64,000 nucleotides of DNA from Hyphomicrobium_A sp963812795 (lineage in GTDB: Bacteria; Pseudomonadota; Alphaproteobacteria; Rhizobiales; Hyphomicrobiaceae): NCBI GenBank assembly GCA_963812795.1, contig CAWEWG010000012.1, forward strand, positions 62,001 through 126,000, read 5' to 3'. The stretch's first letter is position 1, and each line of letters starts with the position of its first letter. Both the position numbers and the translations under genes were made by a program. This document shows positions 1-10,011 of this stretch, in pieces. The notes under the pieces were generated by a model. It ran no database searches and was not told the DNA's origin. It saw only the letters and a program-made list of their open reading frames with translations.

Positions 1-76
1 CGAGGGCGGCGGATGCGAGGCCTTTGCCGAGGGAGGACACCACGCCGCCGGTAATGAAGATGTACCGCTGCTGCAT
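1..76 (-). CDS. pyrG: CTP synthase, N-terminal fragment (cut by window edge)
   Basis: Only the first 25 codons are inside the window. The translation begins MQQRYIFITGGVVSSLGKGL, which is the N-terminal synthetase-domain P-loop of CTP synthase, the enzyme that aminates UTP to CTP using glutamine. The ATG is at 76-74. Its position downstream of secG and tpiA on the same strand matches the usual order in Hyphomicrobiales. The rest of the gene lies beyond position 1. Confidence 0.92.
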   Translation of the reverse strand, partial: MQQRYIFITGGVVSSLGKGLASAAL

Positions 77-176
77 GGGCTTCGAGGATTACACGAAGGG
101 AGGGACGATTCGAAGAGTCTTTATCGCCTCATCCCCGTTTGGGAGCCGGGCGCCTCGATTTACTCGATAAAATGCC

Positions 177-698
177 TCAGATCGCCTGCCCGCAACCGGC
201 GCGGGCTTCCTGTTCGGCGGCCGCTTTCGCCTCCGCCGGGACCACCTCGCTGGAGAGCTCGCCATTGAGGGCAGCGTAGCTTTCCTTGGTGCTGACGAAA
301 GTGGGGTCGACCGCTTCCTTGGCATAGACGACATCGATCTTCACCGTCTGCCGGGAGCCGGCTTGCGTCTGCCCGCCCTTGTAGAATTCGTGCGCCTTGG
401 AGCACGCGACGCCGTACTGCACGCTCGACACCTTGTAGAATTGCATCTTCTGCTCGATGCCGATCTGCGCCGCGCGGGCGCGGGCGATCTTTTCGATGCG
501 CGCCTTCGGTGTCGCTTCCGTTCCGGTCGCCTGCACCAGGTATTGCGTGTCGCTGACCTTCGTCTCCGAGTACCCCGACGGCGCCATCATGTTGGAGGCG
601 CTGAGCGAGGCGACGGGCTTTAAATCGCCGCCGGCGCAGGCCCCAAGCGCCACGCAGGGCAGAAGGGCCAATAGACCTGCAGCATTGGTGCGGCGCAT
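177..698 (-). CDS. Small outer-membrane-type lipoprotein, CC0125/CC1285-like
   Basis: A 173-residue protein with a type II signal peptide: a basic start (MRRT), a hydrophobic stretch and a lipobox LGAC, giving a lipidated Cys at about residue 21. The mature part contains a GYSETKVSDTQYLVQATG segment followed by an Ala/Arg-rich helix. This pattern resembles the CC0125/CC1285 family of alphaproteobacterial lipoproteins, whose function is unknown. It lies between secG and pyrG on the same strand with a gap of about 120 bases on its upstream side. The family call is from pattern memory only; the lipoprotein nature is read directly. Confidence 0.75.
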   Translation of the reverse strand: MRRTNAAGLLALLPCVALGACAGGDLKPVASLSASNMMAPSGYSETKVSDTQYLVQATGTEATPKARIEKIARARAAQIGIEQKMQFYKVSSVQYGVACSKAHEFYKGGQTQAGSRQTVKIDVVYAKEAVDPTFVSTKESYAALNGELSSEVVPAEAKAAAEQEARAGCGQAI

Positions 699-817
699 GC
701 GATGTCCAGTCCGCGGGTAAGGAATCTACCCAACAGACTAGCGCGCGGGGACGCTCCGCATAGTGCGCGAAGGCAACAGGTCAACAGGCTAGCGCGATGA
801 CGGCGCCGCAACGGCCC

Positions 818-1207
818 TTAGCGGTTCTGCGGCACCGCAGGCTGCTGCAGCTTGTCGAGAATGCCGCCGCGGGCGCCGCCCGGAGGCGGGGTAGCCGGGG
901 CCGGCGTCTGGCCGGGAGCGGTGGTGTCGGCCGGGGCGCCGCTGGTCGCCGGGGCGCGATCGAAGAGCGAAGTGGGCGGTGCCGAGTGCTGGGCCAGCAG
1001 CGTCAGCAAGATGCTGGTGGTGAAGAAGGCTGCTGCCAACCCGGCGGTCGTGCGTGTCAGCAGGTTGGCCGTGCCGCGGCCGGTGAGAAAGCCGCCGCCA
1101 CCGCCGCCGCCGATCCCCAGCGCTCCGCCTTCCGAGCGCTGCAACAGCACCACGGCAACCAGTGCCGAGGCAATCATCAGGTGGAGAACGAGAAGGGCGG
1201 TATGCAT
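818..1207 (-). CDS. secG: Protein translocase subunit SecG
   Basis: SecG is the small two-helix partner of SecYE in the inner-membrane translocon. The sequence shows helix 1 (LLVLHLMIASALVAVVLLQ), the family signature RSEGGALGIGGGGGGG, a GRGTANLLTRTTA loop and helix 2, then a Pro/Ala/Thr-rich tail typical of rhizobial SecG. I chose the ATG at 1207: a purine-rich AAGAGA lies seven bases upstream. A TTG five codons earlier is also open, but using it would place that ribosome-binding site inside the gene. The product is 129 residues. Confidence 0.9.
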   Translation of the reverse strand: MHTALLVLHLMIASALVAVVLLQRSEGGALGIGGGGGGGFLTGRGTANLLTRTTAGLAAAFFTTSILLTLLAQHSAPPTSLFDRAPATSGAPADTTAPGQTPAPATPPPGGARGGILDKLQQPAVPQNR

Positions 1208-1310
1208 GGCAATCTCTTGCAAGGTCGGGGGTTTGGCAGTGTTGGCGGCGTTCTAACGCAGATGGCCCTCGACGGCTAGGGGTCAACCCCGCGAGGCCGG
1301 GAAACCGGCG

Positions 1311-2223
1311 TTATCGCATGCCGGGCAGGGAAAACGGGCTGACGTCGCCGGGCGGCACATAAGCGCTGCTCGGGTTGCGTTTCTTCTTGCGCGCCGCCGC
1401 CTGAGGGTTCTTGGCCCCAGGCACGACGCCGGCCTCGCCACCGGGTGTCGGGCCGATGGGAACGGCGATTGCCTGTTGGTTGGGCGCCGCTTCGGTCACC
1501 GGCGCGGCAACCGGCGGCGTGACGGCGACGACTGGCGCCGGCTGCGTCGGAATATTCACGGCGGACGTTGCCGGGGCGGCCGGTCCCGCGGGTGCGACGG
1601 CAGCGGAGCCTCCCGCCGGCGCGTTCACCGGATTGACCAGCGGCGACGACGGAGCGGCCGCAGGTGGCGCCGCCGAGGTCCGTTGCGTGGGCGGGGCCGG
1701 CACGACATGCGCCGGCTTCATGGCAACCGGCGGTTGGATGGTCGGCGCCGGCATCGGCGGAGCACTGGTGCTCTTCTGGTCGGCGGGCGGCACCGGCACG
1801 GCGCGCTGCGGTGACTGCTCGGTCGCCTTGCTTGCTGTCCTTGGTGCTGTCCTGGGCATTATCCTGGGCGCTATTTTTCACCGCCGCGGCAGGCATGCCG
1901 GTCGCCGGTGTCGGCGGCGTTGCCGGCGCTACGGTCTGCTCCGGCTTGGCCGACTTGCCGCGTCGCCCGCAGCGAAATTCCAGTTGATCCTCGACCTCGA
2001 GCAGCCGCAGCGCGCTCTGCAGGCGCTCGGGCGGCATATTGGCCTTGGCCCATTCGGGGCCGCGCTCCATGTCCGCCTTGACGCCGGTCGCGGTGATGGC
2101 GTTGCGCTCATCCGTCAGCGCGGCGCAGGCCGCGTTGTCGAGCTTGGTCGCAAAGGCCGCCGGCGCCAGGCCACAAACGGCCACCGCGACCATGCAGCGA
2201 ACTGTCCGGACCCCAGGGTTCAT
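1311..2223 (-). CDS. Exported Pro/Ala-rich protein of unknown function, frame broken once
   Basis: The N-terminal part (from ATG 2223) has a signal peptide ending near AFA, then a conserved segment with CAALTDERNAI, RGPEWAKANMPPERL and LEVEDQLEFRCG; two cysteines may pair. After about 120 residues the frame must shift by one near position 1830 to continue into a Pro/Ala-rich, low-complexity tail ending SSAYVPPGDVSPFSLPGMR. Both halves read as real protein, and the tail ends cleanly, so I join them. Similar proteins sit between tpiA and secG in related bacteria, but no function is known to me. The single indel is probably a sequence error. Confidence 0.65.
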
Positions 2224-2314
2224 CCAGTAATTCTCTTCGTGCTGGGAAATAAAGCAGCGTGGTCTGACGGGACTCTAGCACCTGTTGCCGTGATTCCTAC
2301 CCCGTGGCGAGCCG

Positions 2315-3094
2315 TCAGGTTCCATACGCCCCGATGATACCCAGGAAATCAGAAGCTTTGAGGCTGGCGCCGCCGACGAGTGCGCCATTGACGTTCGCAA
2401 TGGCGAGCAGCTCTGCGGCATTGGATGGGTTAACCGAGCCGCCATAGAGGATGCGCATGGCATTGCCCTCATCGCCGAAGCGCTTGCCCAACGCCTGGCG
2501 GATCGCCGCGTGCACGCGCGCGACATCCTCCTTAGTCGGCGTGAGGCCGGTGCCGATCGCCCACACGGGCTCATAGGCGACGACGGTGTTGGCGGCCGTC
2601 GCGGCATCGGGCAGCGAGGCTTCGAGCTGCCGGTGAACGACCGTCTCGGTCAGCCCTGCGTTGCGCTCGCCCGCCGTCTCGCCGACGCAAACGATTGCGG
2701 TGAGGCCGGCGCGGTGCGCCGCCGCCGCCTTGGCGCGCACCATGCGGTCGAGCTCGCCGTGCGCCGCGCGCCGCTCCGAGTGGCCGACGATGACCGCCGT
2801 CGCCCCGGCGTCGGCCAGCATCTCGGCGGAGACATCGCCGGTGAAGGCGCCGCTCGCCGCGGCGTGGCAGTCCTGGGCGCCGAGCAGAACCTTCGAACCT
2901 TTCAGGGTCGATGCCATCTGCGCCAGCAGCGTTGCCGGCGGACAGATCATGACGTCGGCGCCGGCAGCAGATTGTATCAGTGCATCACGCACCGCCTGCG
3001 CCTCGGCCAAGCGGGCCGCAACGCCGTTCATCTTCCAGTTGCCGGCAACCAGCGGCCGGATCGTCCTTGCAGCCCCGCCAATCCCCGGCGTCAT
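2315..3094 (-). CDS. tpiA: Triosephosphate isomerase
   Basis: Interconverts dihydroxyacetone phosphate and glyceraldehyde 3-phosphate in glycolysis and gluconeogenesis. At 259 residues it has normal length. AGNWKMNG gives the catalytic Lys21, GHSERR the electrophilic His105, AYEPVWAIGTG the catalytic Glu175, and YGGSVNP the phosphate-binding loop. It is first of the tpiA-unknown-secG-lipoprotein-pyrG series on this strand and diverges from ppiD across a 225-base gap, in which I see no clear control site. Confidence 0.97.
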   Translation of the reverse strand: MTPGIGGAARTIRPLVAGNWKMNGVAARLAEAQAVRDALIQSAAGADVMICPPATLLAQMASTLKGSKVLLGAQDCHAAASGAFTGDVSAEMLADAGATAVIVGHSERRAAHGELDRMVRAKAAAAHRAGLTAIVCVGETAGERNAGLTETVVHRQLEASLPDAATAANTVVAYEPVWAIGTGLTPTKEDVARVHAAIRQALGKRFGDEGNAMRILYGGSVNPSNAAELLAIANVNGALVGGASLKASDFLGIIGAYGT

Positions 3095-3319
3095 CGTTTG
3101 TTCGCTCCGTTCATCGCGCCCCGTTCATGACACGGCGTCCATGTTAAGCATCAGCGGCGCGCCCCTCCGGGCAACGAAACGGCAAACTTGCAAAGCCGCA
3201 GCGGCTGCGCTTCATATCATGCCACATCCCAGGCCACGCGCTGATTTCGCGGGCCGTTCACACGCCATTGCAGCCCGAAGCCCGGCGCAAGCGGCCACCA
3301 GCACGGAACGATCACCACA

Positions 3320-5230
3320 ATGCTCGACGCTCTGCGACGCGGCTCCACTGGATGGATTGCCAAGCTGCTCTTTGCCCTTCTCGTGCTCAGCTTTGCCGTC
3401 TGGGGCGTGGCCGACGTGTTCACGGGCTGGGGTCGCGGTGCGCTTGCCAAAATCGGCAGCCAGGAAATCCGCGTCGAGGACTATCAGCGGGCGTTCCAGA
3501 ACGAGATCAACCAGATTTCGCAGCAGGCCGGTCGCCGCATCACCACCGAGCAGGCGCACGCCGCCGGCCTCGACAACCGCGTCCTGGCGCAGCTCATTGC
3601 CTGGTCGGCGGTCGAGACGCACGCCAAGGAGCTCGGCCTATCGCTGTCCGATGCCTCGCTCGCCGAGGCTATGAAGAACGACCCGGCGTTCAAGGGACCG
3701 GACGGCAAGTTCAACCGTCTCGCCTTCGAGAACGTCATCGACCGCCTCGGCCTCAGCGAGCAAGGCTTCCTGCAACTGCGCCGGCGCGATGAGCTGCGCG
3801 AGCAGCTCACCTCGGCGCTGATCAACGGCGTCGCGGTGCCCGACAGCATGCTCGAGCTCGTCAACAACTGGCGCAATGAGACGCGCATCGCCGAGCACTT
3901 CACCATCGACGCCGAGAAGGCGGTGAAGGTGCCCGAGCCGGACGAGGCGAAGATCAAGGCGGCGTACGAATCCAACAAGCAGGCGTTCATGGCACCCGAG
4001 TTCCGCAAGCTTGCCTTGCTGGTGCTTTCCGTCGACCAGTTGAAAAAGTCGGTGAACGTGCCCGATGCGGAAGTGCAGGCCGCCTACGACGCTTCGCAGA
4101 AGGACTACAACACGCCCGAGCGCCGCCGCGTGCAGCAGATCGCCTTCAAGGACAAGGCGTCCGCCGAGGCGGCCAAGAAGGCCATTGCCGGCGGCAAGTC
4201 GTTCGCCGACGCGGCAAAGGAAGCCGGCGCCAAGGATTCCGACATCGACCTCGGCCTCATCTCCAAGGACCGCCTGATCGACCCGAAGATCGCCGATGCC
4301 GCCTTCAGCCTGGCGAAGGACACGGTCTCCGATCCTGTCGAAGGCCGCTTCGCCACCGTGCTGCTGCGCGTCTCCGACATCCAGCCGGCGGTCAACCGCA
4401 CCTTCGCCGACGTCAAGGACCAGGTGAAGGACAAGGTCGCCACCACCAAGGCCGAGGCGCAACTGCAAGCGCAGCTCGACCAGGTCGAGGACCATCGCTC
4501 GGCGGGCAAATCGCTGAAGGACATCGGCGGCGAGATGAAGCTGCAGTTCTTCGAGATCCCGCAGACCGACCGCACCAACAAGGATGCGGTGGGCAAGCCG
4601 GCGATCATGATCCAGGATTCGCAAGGGGTGCTCAATGCGGCGTTCTCCAGCGGCGTCGGCATCGAGAACGACGTCATCGAGCTGAGCAACGGCGGCTATG
4701 CCTGGCTCGACGTGCTCGACATCACGGCGCAGAAACAAAAGCCGTTCGACGAGGTGAAGGCAGAAGCCAAGCAGCTCGCCATCACCATGGAGCGGGCGCG
4801 GCTCGTGACCGAGCTCGCCAACAAGCTCGTCGAGCGAGCCGACAAGGGCGAAGCCATGAACGTGCTCGCCACCGCGGCCGGCGCCGCCAAGGCCGATGCG
4901 ACGCCGCCTTTCAACCGGACGACGACGCCGCAAGGGATGAGCCGCGACGCGGTCACGCGCGCCTTCACCCTCGCCAAGGGCCAGGCCGGCTCGGCACCCG
5001 ACAGCAATGACAAGAACCGCATCGTCTTCAAGGTGACGGAGATCACCCCCGCGCCGACGCCTTCCGAGGCGCAGCGCACGACCCTCACCTCCGACCTCAA
5101 AAACGCCCTCGCCGACGAGAGCTTGAGCGAGTACGTGCTGGGGCTGCAGGCTCGCCTCGGGACGCACATCTTCGAGGACGAGTTCAAGAAGGCGACTGGG
5201 CGCGCCAGCGACGAGCAAGCGCCCCAGTAA
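3320..5230 (+). CDS. ppiD: PpiD-type periplasmic peptidyl-prolyl isomerase/chaperone
   Basis: A 636-residue inner-membrane-anchored periplasmic folding factor. One N-terminal membrane helix (LLFALLVLSFAVWGVADVF, about residues 16-34) is followed by a SurA_N-like chaperone region (IGSQEIRVEDYQRAFQNEI) and a parvulin-type domain at roughly residues 240-370. The second half is helical. The helix plus SurA_N plus parvulin order is that of PpiD, the SecYEG-associated chaperone. It is divergent from tpiA and sits directly upstream of trpE, as in related genomes. A palindromic repeat lies just after its stop codon. Confidence 0.9.
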   Translation: MLDALRRGSTGWIAKLLFALLVLSFAVWGVADVFTGWGRGALAKIGSQEIRVEDYQRAFQNEINQISQQAGRRITTEQAHAAGLDNRVLAQLIAWSAVETHAKELGLSLSDASLAEAMKNDPAFKGPDGKFNRLAFENVIDRLGLSEQGFLQLRRRDELREQLTSALINGVAVPDSMLELVNNWRNETRIAEHFTIDAEKAVKVPEPDEAKIKAAYESNKQAFMAPEFRKLALLVLSVDQLKKSVNVPDAEVQAAYDASQKDYNTPERRRVQQIAFKDKASAEAAKKAIAGGKSFADAAKEAGAKDSDIDLGLISKDRLIDPKIADAAFSLAKDTVSDPVEGRFATVLLRVSDIQPAVNRTFADVKDQVKDKVATTKAEAQLQAQLDQVEDHRSAGKSLKDIGGEMKLQFFEIPQTDRTNKDAVGKPAIMIQDSQGVLNAAFSSGVGIENDVIELSNGGYAWLDVLDITAQKQKPFDEVKAEAKQLAITMERARLVTELANKLVERADKGEAMNVLATAAGAAKADATPPFNRTTTPQGMSRDAVTRAFTLAKGQAGSAPDSNDKNRIVFKVTEITPAPTPSEAQRTTLTSDLKNALADESLSEYVLGLQARLGTHIFEDEFKKATGRASDEQAPQ

Positions 5231-5249
5231 CCGTTGCGACGCGGTCCCC

Positions 5250-5314
5250 GTCATTCAGATCGCGAAATTCGTTCTTCATCCGCCTCACAAGACGACGAAT
5301 TTCGCGGTCATGAC
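5250..5314. repeat. Bulged palindromic repeat, copy 1 (ppiD-trpE gap)
   Basis: The left arm GATCGCGAAATTCGT (5258-5272) pairs with the right arm at 5295-5309 with one mismatch, around a loop of about 22 bases. The outer bases GTCAT and ATGAC also pair. The left arm carries an extra TCA before GATCG that the right arm lacks, giving a three-base bulge. The same bulge position recurs in the copies at 20801, 32409 and 32497. Confidence 0.75.
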
Positions 5315-5348
5315 GCTAGAGCGCACCAAGAGAATAAGGCCCGGTCAA

Positions 5349-6858
5349 ATGGAAGCGCTGCCGACGCTCGCCGCCTTCACTGCGGCCTATGACGCCGGCG
5401 CGGCGCAGGTGGTGTGGACACGCCTCGTTGCCGATCTAGAGACGCCCGTCTCGGCCTACCTGAAGGTCGCCGCCGACAAGCCGATGAGCTTTCTGCTGGA
5501 ATTGGTCGAAGGCGGCGCGGCGCGCGGGCGCTATTCCGTCATCGGCCTCGAGCCGGACTTGGTATGGCGCGCCAATGGCGATCAGGCCTTCATCAATCGC
5601 ACGCCGGTGGCCAAGCCCGACGCCTTCACGCGCGAGGCACAGCCGACGCTCGCCTCGCTGCGCGCCTTGCTCGCCGATTCGCAGATCGCGCTGCCCGCCG
5701 AGCTGCCGCCGATGGCGGCCGGCATCTTCGGCTACATGGGCTACGATACCGTGCGCCTGATGGAGCGGCTGCCGAACACGCCGCCCGACGCCCTGCACAT
5801 CCCCGACGGCATCCTCATGCGCCCAACGGTGATGGCGATCTTCGACATCATCAAGGACGAGATCACCATCGTCTCGCCGGTGCGCCCGGATGCCAAAGTG
5901 CCGGCGGAAAAAGCCTACAAGGCGGCGTGCAAGCGCCTGAAGGGCGTCGTCGCCGCGCTCAACCAGCCTCTGCCGCACTCGCCGGCGGTCACCGCGCGCA
6001 AGATCGCCGCGCCCAAACCGACGTCCAACACCACGCCCGCCGAATACAAGGCGATGGTGAGCCGGCGCCAAGGAGTACATCGTCGCCGGCGATATCTTCC
6101 AGGTGGTCGTCTCGCAGCGCTTCTCGGCCCCGTTCTCGCTCCCCTCGTTCGCGCTCTACCGCGCGCTGCGTCGCACCAACCCCTCGCCGTTCCTCTTCCA
6201 TCTCGACTTCGGCGGCTTCGCCCTCGTCGGCTCCAGCCCCGAAATCCTGGTGCGCGTGCGCGAAGGCGAGGTGACCATCCGCCCCATCGCCGGCACGGCG
6301 CCGCGCGGCGCGACCGACGCCGAGGATCAGGCGCTGGCGGAGGCGCTGTTGAAGGATCCCAAGGAACGCGCCGAGCACCTGATGCTGCTCGACCTCGGCC
6401 GCAACGATGTCGGCCGCGTCGCCGAGATCGGCACCGTCGACGTCACCGCGCGCTTCTTCATCGAGCGCTACAGCCACGTCATGCACATCGTCTCCAACGT
6501 CGCCGGGCGGCTCGACAAAAAGCACGACGCAGTCGATGCGCTCATGGCGGGGTTTCCTGCCGGCACCGTTTCGGGCGCGCCCAAGGTGCGGGCGATGGAG
6601 ATCATCGACGAACTGGAAAAATCGAAGCGCGGCCCCTATGCCGGCTGCGTCGGCTATTTCTCCGCCAGCGGGCAGATGGACACGTGCATCGTCCTGCGCA
6701 CGGCGCTGATCAAGGACGGCGTCATGCATGTGCAGGCGGGCGCCGGCCTGGTGCACGATTCGGTGCCGGAGAAGGAGCAGCAGGAATGCATCAACAAGGC
6801 CCAGGCCTTGTTCCGCGCCGCCGAGGAAGCTGTGCGCTTCGCCACGCGGGCGAAGTGA
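5349..6858 (+). CDS. trpE: Anthranilate synthase component I, one-base frame break
   Basis: Aminase/synthase subunit that makes anthranilate from chorismate with ammonia supplied by TrpG; first step of tryptophan synthesis. It has an N-terminal regulatory half (SAYLKVAADKP, RGRYSVIGLEPD) and a chorismate-binding half with FGGFALVGSSPEILVRV, RPIAGTAPRGA, DLGRNDVGRV, FPAGTVSGAPKVRAMEI and QAGAGLVHDS. The frame breaks at 6064-6065, where removing one G restores SRAKEYIVAGDIFQVV; the rest is intact, so this is most likely a sequence error. I prefer ATG 5349 (MEALPTLAAFTAAYD, AAGG nine bases upstream) over ATG 5310, which lies inside the palindrome. No tryptophan-rich leader peptide was seen upstream. 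Confidence 0.92.
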
Positions 6859-6954
6859 ACGCCGACCAGCGTCTCGCGCGCCACGCATCCAAAGAGTCTT
6901 CGTCCCCGCTTTAATCGCGCTTTGACATAAGCCCGGACTCTGGGGAGGGTGGGG

Positions 6955-6989
6955 CACGCTCAACCCGGCGTTGCGGGTTCGCGAGCGTG
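6955..6989. terminator. Stem-loop after trpE, possible terminator without a T run
   Basis: CACGCTC-AACCCG (6955-6967) pairs with CGGGTT (6974-6979) and GAGCGTG (6983-6989), with a three-base bulge and a six-base loop. No run of T follows, so an intrinsic terminator is only a guess. It lies in the roughly 200-base gap between trpE and the autotransporter gene, where nothing else was recognised. Confidence 0.4.
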
Positions 6990-7060
6990 TGGGGGAACGG
7001 TTGGCGCAGAGTTCAATCAAACGACCGCTGTTGAAGACCGCGCAGCGCGCAGCCGCAGCG

Positions 7061-9995
7061 ATGGCTGCGTCGCGACGCTGGCGACTGGCGTCGCCAGCGC
7101 TGCGGTCTTGGCGCTGGCGTGCCGCCGCCCAGGCGCAGACCGTTCCACCCGCCGCGCCCTGCAATCAGATCAGCGGCGGCGGCACGACCGTCACTTGCTC
7201 GGGCAATCTGTCGACCGGCGTCGTGCTCGACACGACGGCATCCCGACCGCCTTCACGACGCTCAACGTCGTCGGCCTGACGACCGACATCGCGCCGGCCT
7301 CGGGCGATCAGCGGCGTGCCTTCATCAGCGATGGCAACGTCGCGGTCAACGTAGCACCGGCCCGTTCAGCATCGTGCACCACCGGCGACGATGCTGCCGG
7401 CATCATCGGCGGCGAGCATCATTCGCGGCAGCGTCACGATCGCGTCGCAGTCGGGCACGACATCCGACCGACCGGCAATGCCAACGCGGTCGGCATCATC
7501 GCGCGATCCGGAAGCGGCCTCGGTGGACGCGATCACGTCCATCGCCGGCAACATCGCGAACGGACGGCGATACGTCCTCGGCGGCGCATCGAGCGCGCTA
7601 TCGCGATCGGCGCAACGATCGCCATCACCTCGTCGGCAACATCGCGACGCTCGGCGAACATCCGCCTCGACATCAGCGCACAACACGCACGGGCCGATCG
7701 CATCACGTCGGCGGCATCGTCAATGGCTGCGATCGCCAGCGGCGTCGGCGAACGTCACCATCACCTCGTACGGCAACATCGCCACGAAGGCGAGGCCTAT
7801 GCGGTCGGCATCTCGCCGTTGCCGGTCTCGCATGACGCGAACGTGACCGCGATCGTTCGGCAACATCACCACCGATGGCATTACAACGTCCGGCATATCG
7901 GCCATTGCCTGATCGGACGACGGCGACGCGTCGAGGCTCGCGGCGCATCATCACCGAGGGCGACGACTCGCCCGGCATCTGGTCAGAGACGCACTCGGCA
8001 ACACCGTCATTCGTGACGTCGAGCGCAGACATCACGCACGCGGGCGAGGACTCCGACGGCATCGGACGCGCTCCGCGACGGCGACGTCACGGTCGTGTCC
8101 ACGCGGCAACATCACGACCAGCGGCGACGGCGCCGACGGCATCATCGCCGGCAGCATGAGCGGACACAGCCACGGTCATCAATCTACGGCAACATATCGG
8201 CCACCGGCATCGGCTCGGCCGGCATCTACGCTGTCGGCGCGACCGGGCAACTGGTCGCGAACCACGGCACCGTCATCGGCGGCTGCCTGCTGCGCTGCAG
8301 CGCCGTCATGGCATCGATTGCGCCGACACCACGGCGCCCTCACCAACTACGGCATCATCATCGCGGCGCTCGCCGGCATCGCCATCGACAGTCATCGGCA
8401 TGACGGCAACGAGCTGGTCGACAACTACGGCATCGTCACCGGCAACGTCGTGCTGGTCGACGGCTTCGGCGCGCCGCCGGCACCTTCGACAACCACGCCG
8501 GCGCGCTGTTCAACTCCGGGACCGAGGTGTGCGCCAGCCACCGTCACCAACGACGGCACCATCGCGCCGGGCGGCCGCGGCGCCATTCTGCCGACTGGGA
8601 ACGTTCATGAGCGACGACTTCGTGCAGAACGCAGGCCGGCGTCTACGCCGTCGATCTCGATCCTGCGACAGCGCCACTAGCGACCTACTCGTCGTCTTCG
8701 GCGACGCGCAGCTCGCCGGCAATGTCGCGGTGCAACTGCTCAGCCTGCCGCTGTCGCCGATCGAGACCTACATCGTCCTGACGGCGCCGGCGGCGTCGAC
8801 GCCACCGGTCTCGGGCTCATTGCCAGCCCGGCACTGCACGCCGCGCTGCTGACGACCGCCAACACCGTCGAGATCGGCATCGCCGTCGACTTCTCGACGG
8901 TGGACGGGCTCAATCCCAATCAGCGCGCCATCGCCGCCGACCTTCACCAGATCTACGAAAACGGCCTCGGCACGCTGGGGCCGGCCCTGCTCGGCCTCCT
9001 CAACGTCGCAAAACCTCGGCCAGTACCGGAACGCGCTCGACCAGCTATCGCCCGAGATCTACTCCAACGCGGAGATCGCCGCGCTGTATGCCAGTTCCGC
9101 CTTTTCCAACAGCCTGCTGAGCTGCAAGGTCAACGGCACCGACACCGCCTCGATCATCCGCGAAGGGCAGTGCCTGTGGGCAGGCGCCAGCGCGCGTTTC
9201 CTCGACAGCGGCACGACGTCCGACCAGATCGGCTTTGACGAGACCGCGGGCCTCTTCACCGCCGGCGCGCAGGTGGCGCTCGACAACGTCTGGCGGCTCG
9301 GCGCCGCCGGCGGCTTCCAGTCGAGCTCATTGCAGACAGCGACGGGCGCGCAGAGCGACGGCTCGCTGGCGCAGGCCGGCGTGTCGCTGAAGTACAACCC
9401 CGGCCAGCTGCTGCTCGCCGGCGCCGTGACCGGCGGCGGCGGCTGGTACGACACCACGCGGACCATGTCGTTCGGCGGCTTCACCGGCGTTGCCGAGGGC
9501 GAGCAGACGCTCGGCCTTTTCAACGCGGCCTTGCGTGCCGCCTACGTGTTCGGCGACCCTCGCCTGTTCTTCAAGCCGATCCTCGATGCCAACCTCACGC
9601 ATCTCGAGCTCGGCGGCTTCACCGAGAGCGGCGGTAACGGCGCGGCGCTCAGCGTCGCCGGCGGCGGTAGCACAGTTTTCTCGTTGGCGCCCATGCTCGA
9701 GGCCGGCACCGAGTGGTGGCTGGGCAATGGAACGCTGGTACGGCCGCTGATCCGCGCCGGCGCCGTCTGGTACGAAGGCGGCGATTTCGCCCTGACGGCC
9801 TCGTTCGCTGGCGCGCCGGCCGGCGTCTCGCCGTTCACCATCAATACCGACATCGACGAGGTGATGGGTCTCGTCGGCGCCGGCGTCGAAGTGATCAACG
9901 GCAGGGATGCGGTGCTGCGCCTGTCCTACGATGGCCAGCTCGGCGCCGACACGCAGATCCACAGCGTCGGCGTCAAGGGCAGCGCCAAGTTCTAG
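7061..9995 (+). pseudogene. Autotransporter (type V secreted) with repetitive passenger, heavily frame-broken
   Basis: Read across frames, the gene encodes a signal peptide (MAASRRWR, then ATGVASAAVLALA and AAAQAQT in a neighbouring frame). A passenger follows with repeated GN-I-TTGD-A-GI type units (for example GNIATLGE, GNISATGIGSAGIYAVGA, VTNDGTIAPGG). A linker LNPNQRAIAADLHQIYENGL leads to a complete autotransporter beta domain from about 9010, with CLWAGASARFLDSG and a terminal Phe (GVKGSAKF). The last 241 codons are open from 9273. One late break is a homopolymer (AAAA for AAA near 9008), but the 7.1-9.0 kb part changes frame roughly every 100 bases. This is either real decay or failed polishing of a repetitive gene. 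The start is uncertain; TTG 7031 is in frame too. Expected product: about 970 residues at the cell surface. Confidence 0.75.
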
Positions 9996-10011
9996 CGCCG
10001 CCCTTGGTTGT

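Noticed and set aside
5231..5348. Tryptophan attenuator leader before trpE
   Set aside because: No short frame with adjacent Trp codons was found; the hairpin present belongs to the palindrome family found elsewhere.
6922..6950. TTGACA after trpE as a promoter for the autotransporter
   Set aside because: No -10-like hexamer occurs at 16-18 bases; a single -35 match is not enough.
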